Shown in pieces: positions 33,086 to 34,518 of a stretch of DNA of 34,518 bases. Numbering within the stretch: position 1 is the stretch's first letter; each line of letters starts with the position of its first letter. Position numbers and translations under genes: made by a program. Source of the stretch: an uncultured Burkholderiales bacterium. GTDB taxonomy: Bacteria; Pseudomonadota; Gammaproteobacteria; Burkholderiales; Burkholderiaceae_C. Below the pieces are notes generated by a model. That model saw nothing but the letters and a program-made list of their open reading frames with translations, made no database searches and was not told the origin of the DNA. The stretch is from positions 1 through 34,518 of the forward strand of contig CALMIL010000223.1 in the NCBI GenBank assembly GCA_937864005.1. The letters run 5' to 3'.

Positions 33086-33736
33086 TCAGTCGGGCATCGC
33101 CAACTGCTTGACGAGGTTCTTGCCATCGGGGTGATCCTGATGGCGGATGTAGCCAAGCAGCGGGATGTCCAGATAGTCCTTCAGCGTCGTCACCGTCTCG
33201 GAGACGCACAGCATGTCGCGCTCGACTTCGTTGGCGACCCATCCTGCGATCGGCAGGTCGCGCGCCTTGATCGCCTCGACCGTCAGCAGCGTGTGGCTCA
33301 GGCATCCCAGCTTGAGCCCGACGACCACGATCACCGGCAGCGCCAGAAGCTTGGCCATGTCGGCGACGGTCTCGGTCTCGTTGAGCGGGGAGCAAAAGCC
33401 GCCGATGCCTTCGACGATGACGAGGTCGGCGCGGCCGCGCACTTCATCGAAGCAGTATTTGATGTGGCCCAGATCGATCGTCTTGCCGACCCCCTTGGCC
33501 GCGATATTGGGCGCGACCGGCTCGTCGAAGTGATACGGATTGATGTAGTGACGCGGCGCCTCGACATTGCTTGCGGCCACCAGTCGGTCGATATCGTTGC
33601 CGGGGCCGGCGACCACCGGCTTGAGGCCCAGGACCTTCAGGTCCCACGAGCGCGCGCCGGTATGCAGGAAGCCGGTGGCGATCAGCGATTTGCCGACCGC
33701 CAGATCGGTACCGGTCAAGAAATAGGCTTGTCTCAC
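33086..33736 (-). CDS. bioD: Dethiobiotin synthase
   Basis: 216 residues from GTG 33736, with GGAGGT six bases upstream. It closes the ureido ring of dethiobiotin from diaminopelargonate, CO2 and ATP, in the cytoplasm. The P-loop is GTDLAVGKS (residues 9-17; usual GTDTxVGKT). LKPVVAG holds the substrate Lys, INPYHFDEPVAPNIAA the classic BioD segment, and VEGIGGFCSPL matches VEGAGGxxxP. The gene is separate from other biotin genes: its neighbour is a methyltransferase and no bioA, bioF or bioB lies in the window. It is divergent from uppP. Confidence 0.88.
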   Translation of the reverse strand: MRQAYFLTGTDLAVGKSLIATGFLHTGARSWDLKVLGLKPVVAGPGNDIDRLVAASNVEAPRHYINPYHFDEPVAPNIAAKGVGKTIDLGHIKYCFDEVRGRADLVIVEGIGGFCSPLNETETVADMAKLLALPVIVVVGLKLGCLSHTLLTVEAIKARDLPIAGWVANEVERDMLCVSETVTTLKDYLDIPLLGYIRHQDHPDGKNLVKQLAMPD

Positions 33737-33904
33737 GTCATCACCTCCGTGCTTGCTTTCGCGTCGAAGACCGGCTTGGTCCTCGGAAAAGATAGCAGCA
33801 AAGCGGTCGTCAGAACTTGACGGCGGGCAAAGCGGGGCCCTTCAACGCGTGACCGATTGGCGGATGGAAGGCGCCAGAACCGCGCCACGCCCGGCGCCGG
33901 CCGC

Positions 33905-33910
33905 TATGAT
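33905..33910 (+). promoter_or_regulatory. Candidate -10 box of uppP
   Basis: TATGAT, with a predicted transcript start near 33917, giving a leader of about 24 bases that contains the GAGGGGG ribosome-binding site. No clear -35 is present. Confidence 0.4.
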
Positions 33911-33940
33911 CGCGCCCTTTGCAGTGGCGAGGGGGTCGGG

Positions 33941-34518
33941 TTGGATATCAGCTTGTGGGTCAAGGCCGCCATCATGGGCATCGTCGAGGGCCTGACCGAA
34001 TTTCTGCCGGTGTCGAGCACCGGGCATCTGATCCTCGCCGGCTCGCTGCTCGATTTCACCGGTGACAAGATCAAGGTGTTCGAGATCGCGATCCAGACCG
34101 GCGCGATCTTCGCCGTCGTCCTGATCTACTGGCCGCGACTGCGCGAGACCGCGACCGGCATCACGACCAGCCGCAAGGCGCAGCGCTTCGCGCTCAACGT
34201 CGGCGTCGCCTTCCTGCCGGCGGTCGTGCTCGGCCTTGCGTTCGGCAAGGCGATCAAGGCGCATCTGTTCACGCCGACGGTCGTCGCCAGCGCCTTCATC
34301 ACGGGCGGCCTCGTGATCCTGTGGATCGAGCGGCGCAGGCAGCCGCCGGTGCGCGTGCACAGCGTCGATGAGATGACGGTCGGCGATGCGTTCAAGATCG
34401 GTCTCGCGCAGTGCCTGGCGCTCGTTCCCGGCACCAGCCGATCGGGGGCGACGATCATCGGCGGCATGTGGTTCGGCCTGTCGCGCCAGGCGGCGACCGA
34501 GTTCACCTTCTTCCTCGC
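33941..34518 (+). CDS. uppP: Undecaprenyl-diphosphatase (3' part beyond window)
   Basis: 192 residues are visible and the gene continues past the edge. The start is TTG 33941 ([17 protein letters not shown]), supported by GAGGGGG about six bases upstream. The first in-frame ATG (33974) would remove the beginning of helix 1 and has no such site. UppP dephosphorylates undecaprenyl pyrophosphate to recycle the lipid carrier for peptidoglycan and other wall polymers. [17 protein letters not shown] (residues 16-32) and [13 protein letters not shown] hold the conserved Glu, Ser/His and Arg residues of the active site. It gives intrinsic bacitracin tolerance in other bacteria. Confidence 0.95.
   Translation, partial: MDISLWVKAAIMGIVEGLTEFLPVSSTGHLILAGSLLDFTGDKIKVFEIAIQTGAIFAVVLIYWPRLRETATGITTSRKAQRFALNVGVAFLPAVVLGLAFGKAIKAHLFTPTVVASAFITGGLVILWIERRRQPPVRVHSVDEMTVGDAFKIGLAQCLALVPGTSRSGATIIGGMWFGLSRQAATEFTFFL

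Noticed and set aside
1..34518. CRISPR array, insertion sequence, integrase, toxin-antitoxin or phage-defence system
   Set aside because: No regularly spaced direct repeats, transposase or recombinase motifs, or paired small toxin/antitoxin genes were found on either strand.

Overview
The window is GC-rich (roughly two thirds G+C by eye), gene-dense bacterial chromosome. The best fit is a betaproteobacterium, Burkholderiales or Rhodocyclales-like. Supporting points are the family mix (PPi-type phosphofructokinase, DUF3300, DUF3141 with Pta/AckA/FabI, LrgAB, LivFGMHJ transport), the E. coli-like tRNA-Thr(CGU) and the UGA-containing prfB frameshift site. The species cannot be named from this sequence. 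I see no insertion sequence, prophage, integron or CRISPR array. This is core chromosome with short operons on both strands.

Layout. 1-231 (-): start of a DUF3300 exported protein. 491-1156 (-): VIT/CCC1-like membrane protein. 1384-7154 (+): four-gene operon of a PhaC-like Cys hydrolase (DUF3141), a MaoC-phosphotransacylase fusion, acetate kinase and a FabI-type enoyl reductase. 7183-7984: two small lipoproteins reading outward from a shared 316-base gap. 8111-8186 (-): tRNA-Thr with a clear terminator. 8239-13350 (-): PPi-phosphofructokinase, aminopeptidase N (pepN) and release factor 2 (prfB, with programmed +1 frameshift). 13486-14623 (+): three overlapping small genes, namely a two-TM protein, a TPR protein and an orphan DUF4212 symporter subunit. 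14649-17310: alpha/beta hydrolase (-), GNAT acetyltransferase (+) and degenerate HD-GYP protein (-). 17460-19178 (+): acyl-CoA synthetase. 19323-20431 (-): lrgA-lrgB. 20616-21251 (-): proline/alanine-rich single-TM protein. 21374-23387 (+): ybaK, plsY, a RidA-family gene and a membrane-anchored glutaredoxin. 23409-24053 (-): yciO. 24472-28989 (-): branched-chain amino-acid/amide type ABC transporter, in transcription order binding protein-livH-livM-livG-livF. 29435-31705 (+): FecA-like TonB receptor behind a possible Fur site. 31746-33736 (-): MetE C-domain-like methyltransferase and bioD. 33941-end (+): uppP, cut by the window edge.

How the genes work together. The most distinctive unit is the 1384-7154 operon. 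Its enzymes could take a CoA thioester, possibly released from polyhydroxyalkanoate, through acyl-phosphate to a free acid with ATP formation. The FabI-type reductase would provide an NADH sink. This pathway is inference. The MaoC half of the fusion appears to have lost its catalytic Asp/His, and a perfect 17-base palindrome lies just upstream of the operon. The Liv operon is a complete importer. lrgAB, plsY and uppP serve the envelope. The TonB receptor serves iron uptake.

A recurring feature is that several start codons have no Shine-Dalgarno sequence but carry a -10-like hexamer ending 6-7 bases before the ATG, as expected for leaderless transcripts. The most system-like candidates are therefore the Cys-hydrolase/Pta/AckA/FabI module with its palindrome, and the leaderless-start pattern.
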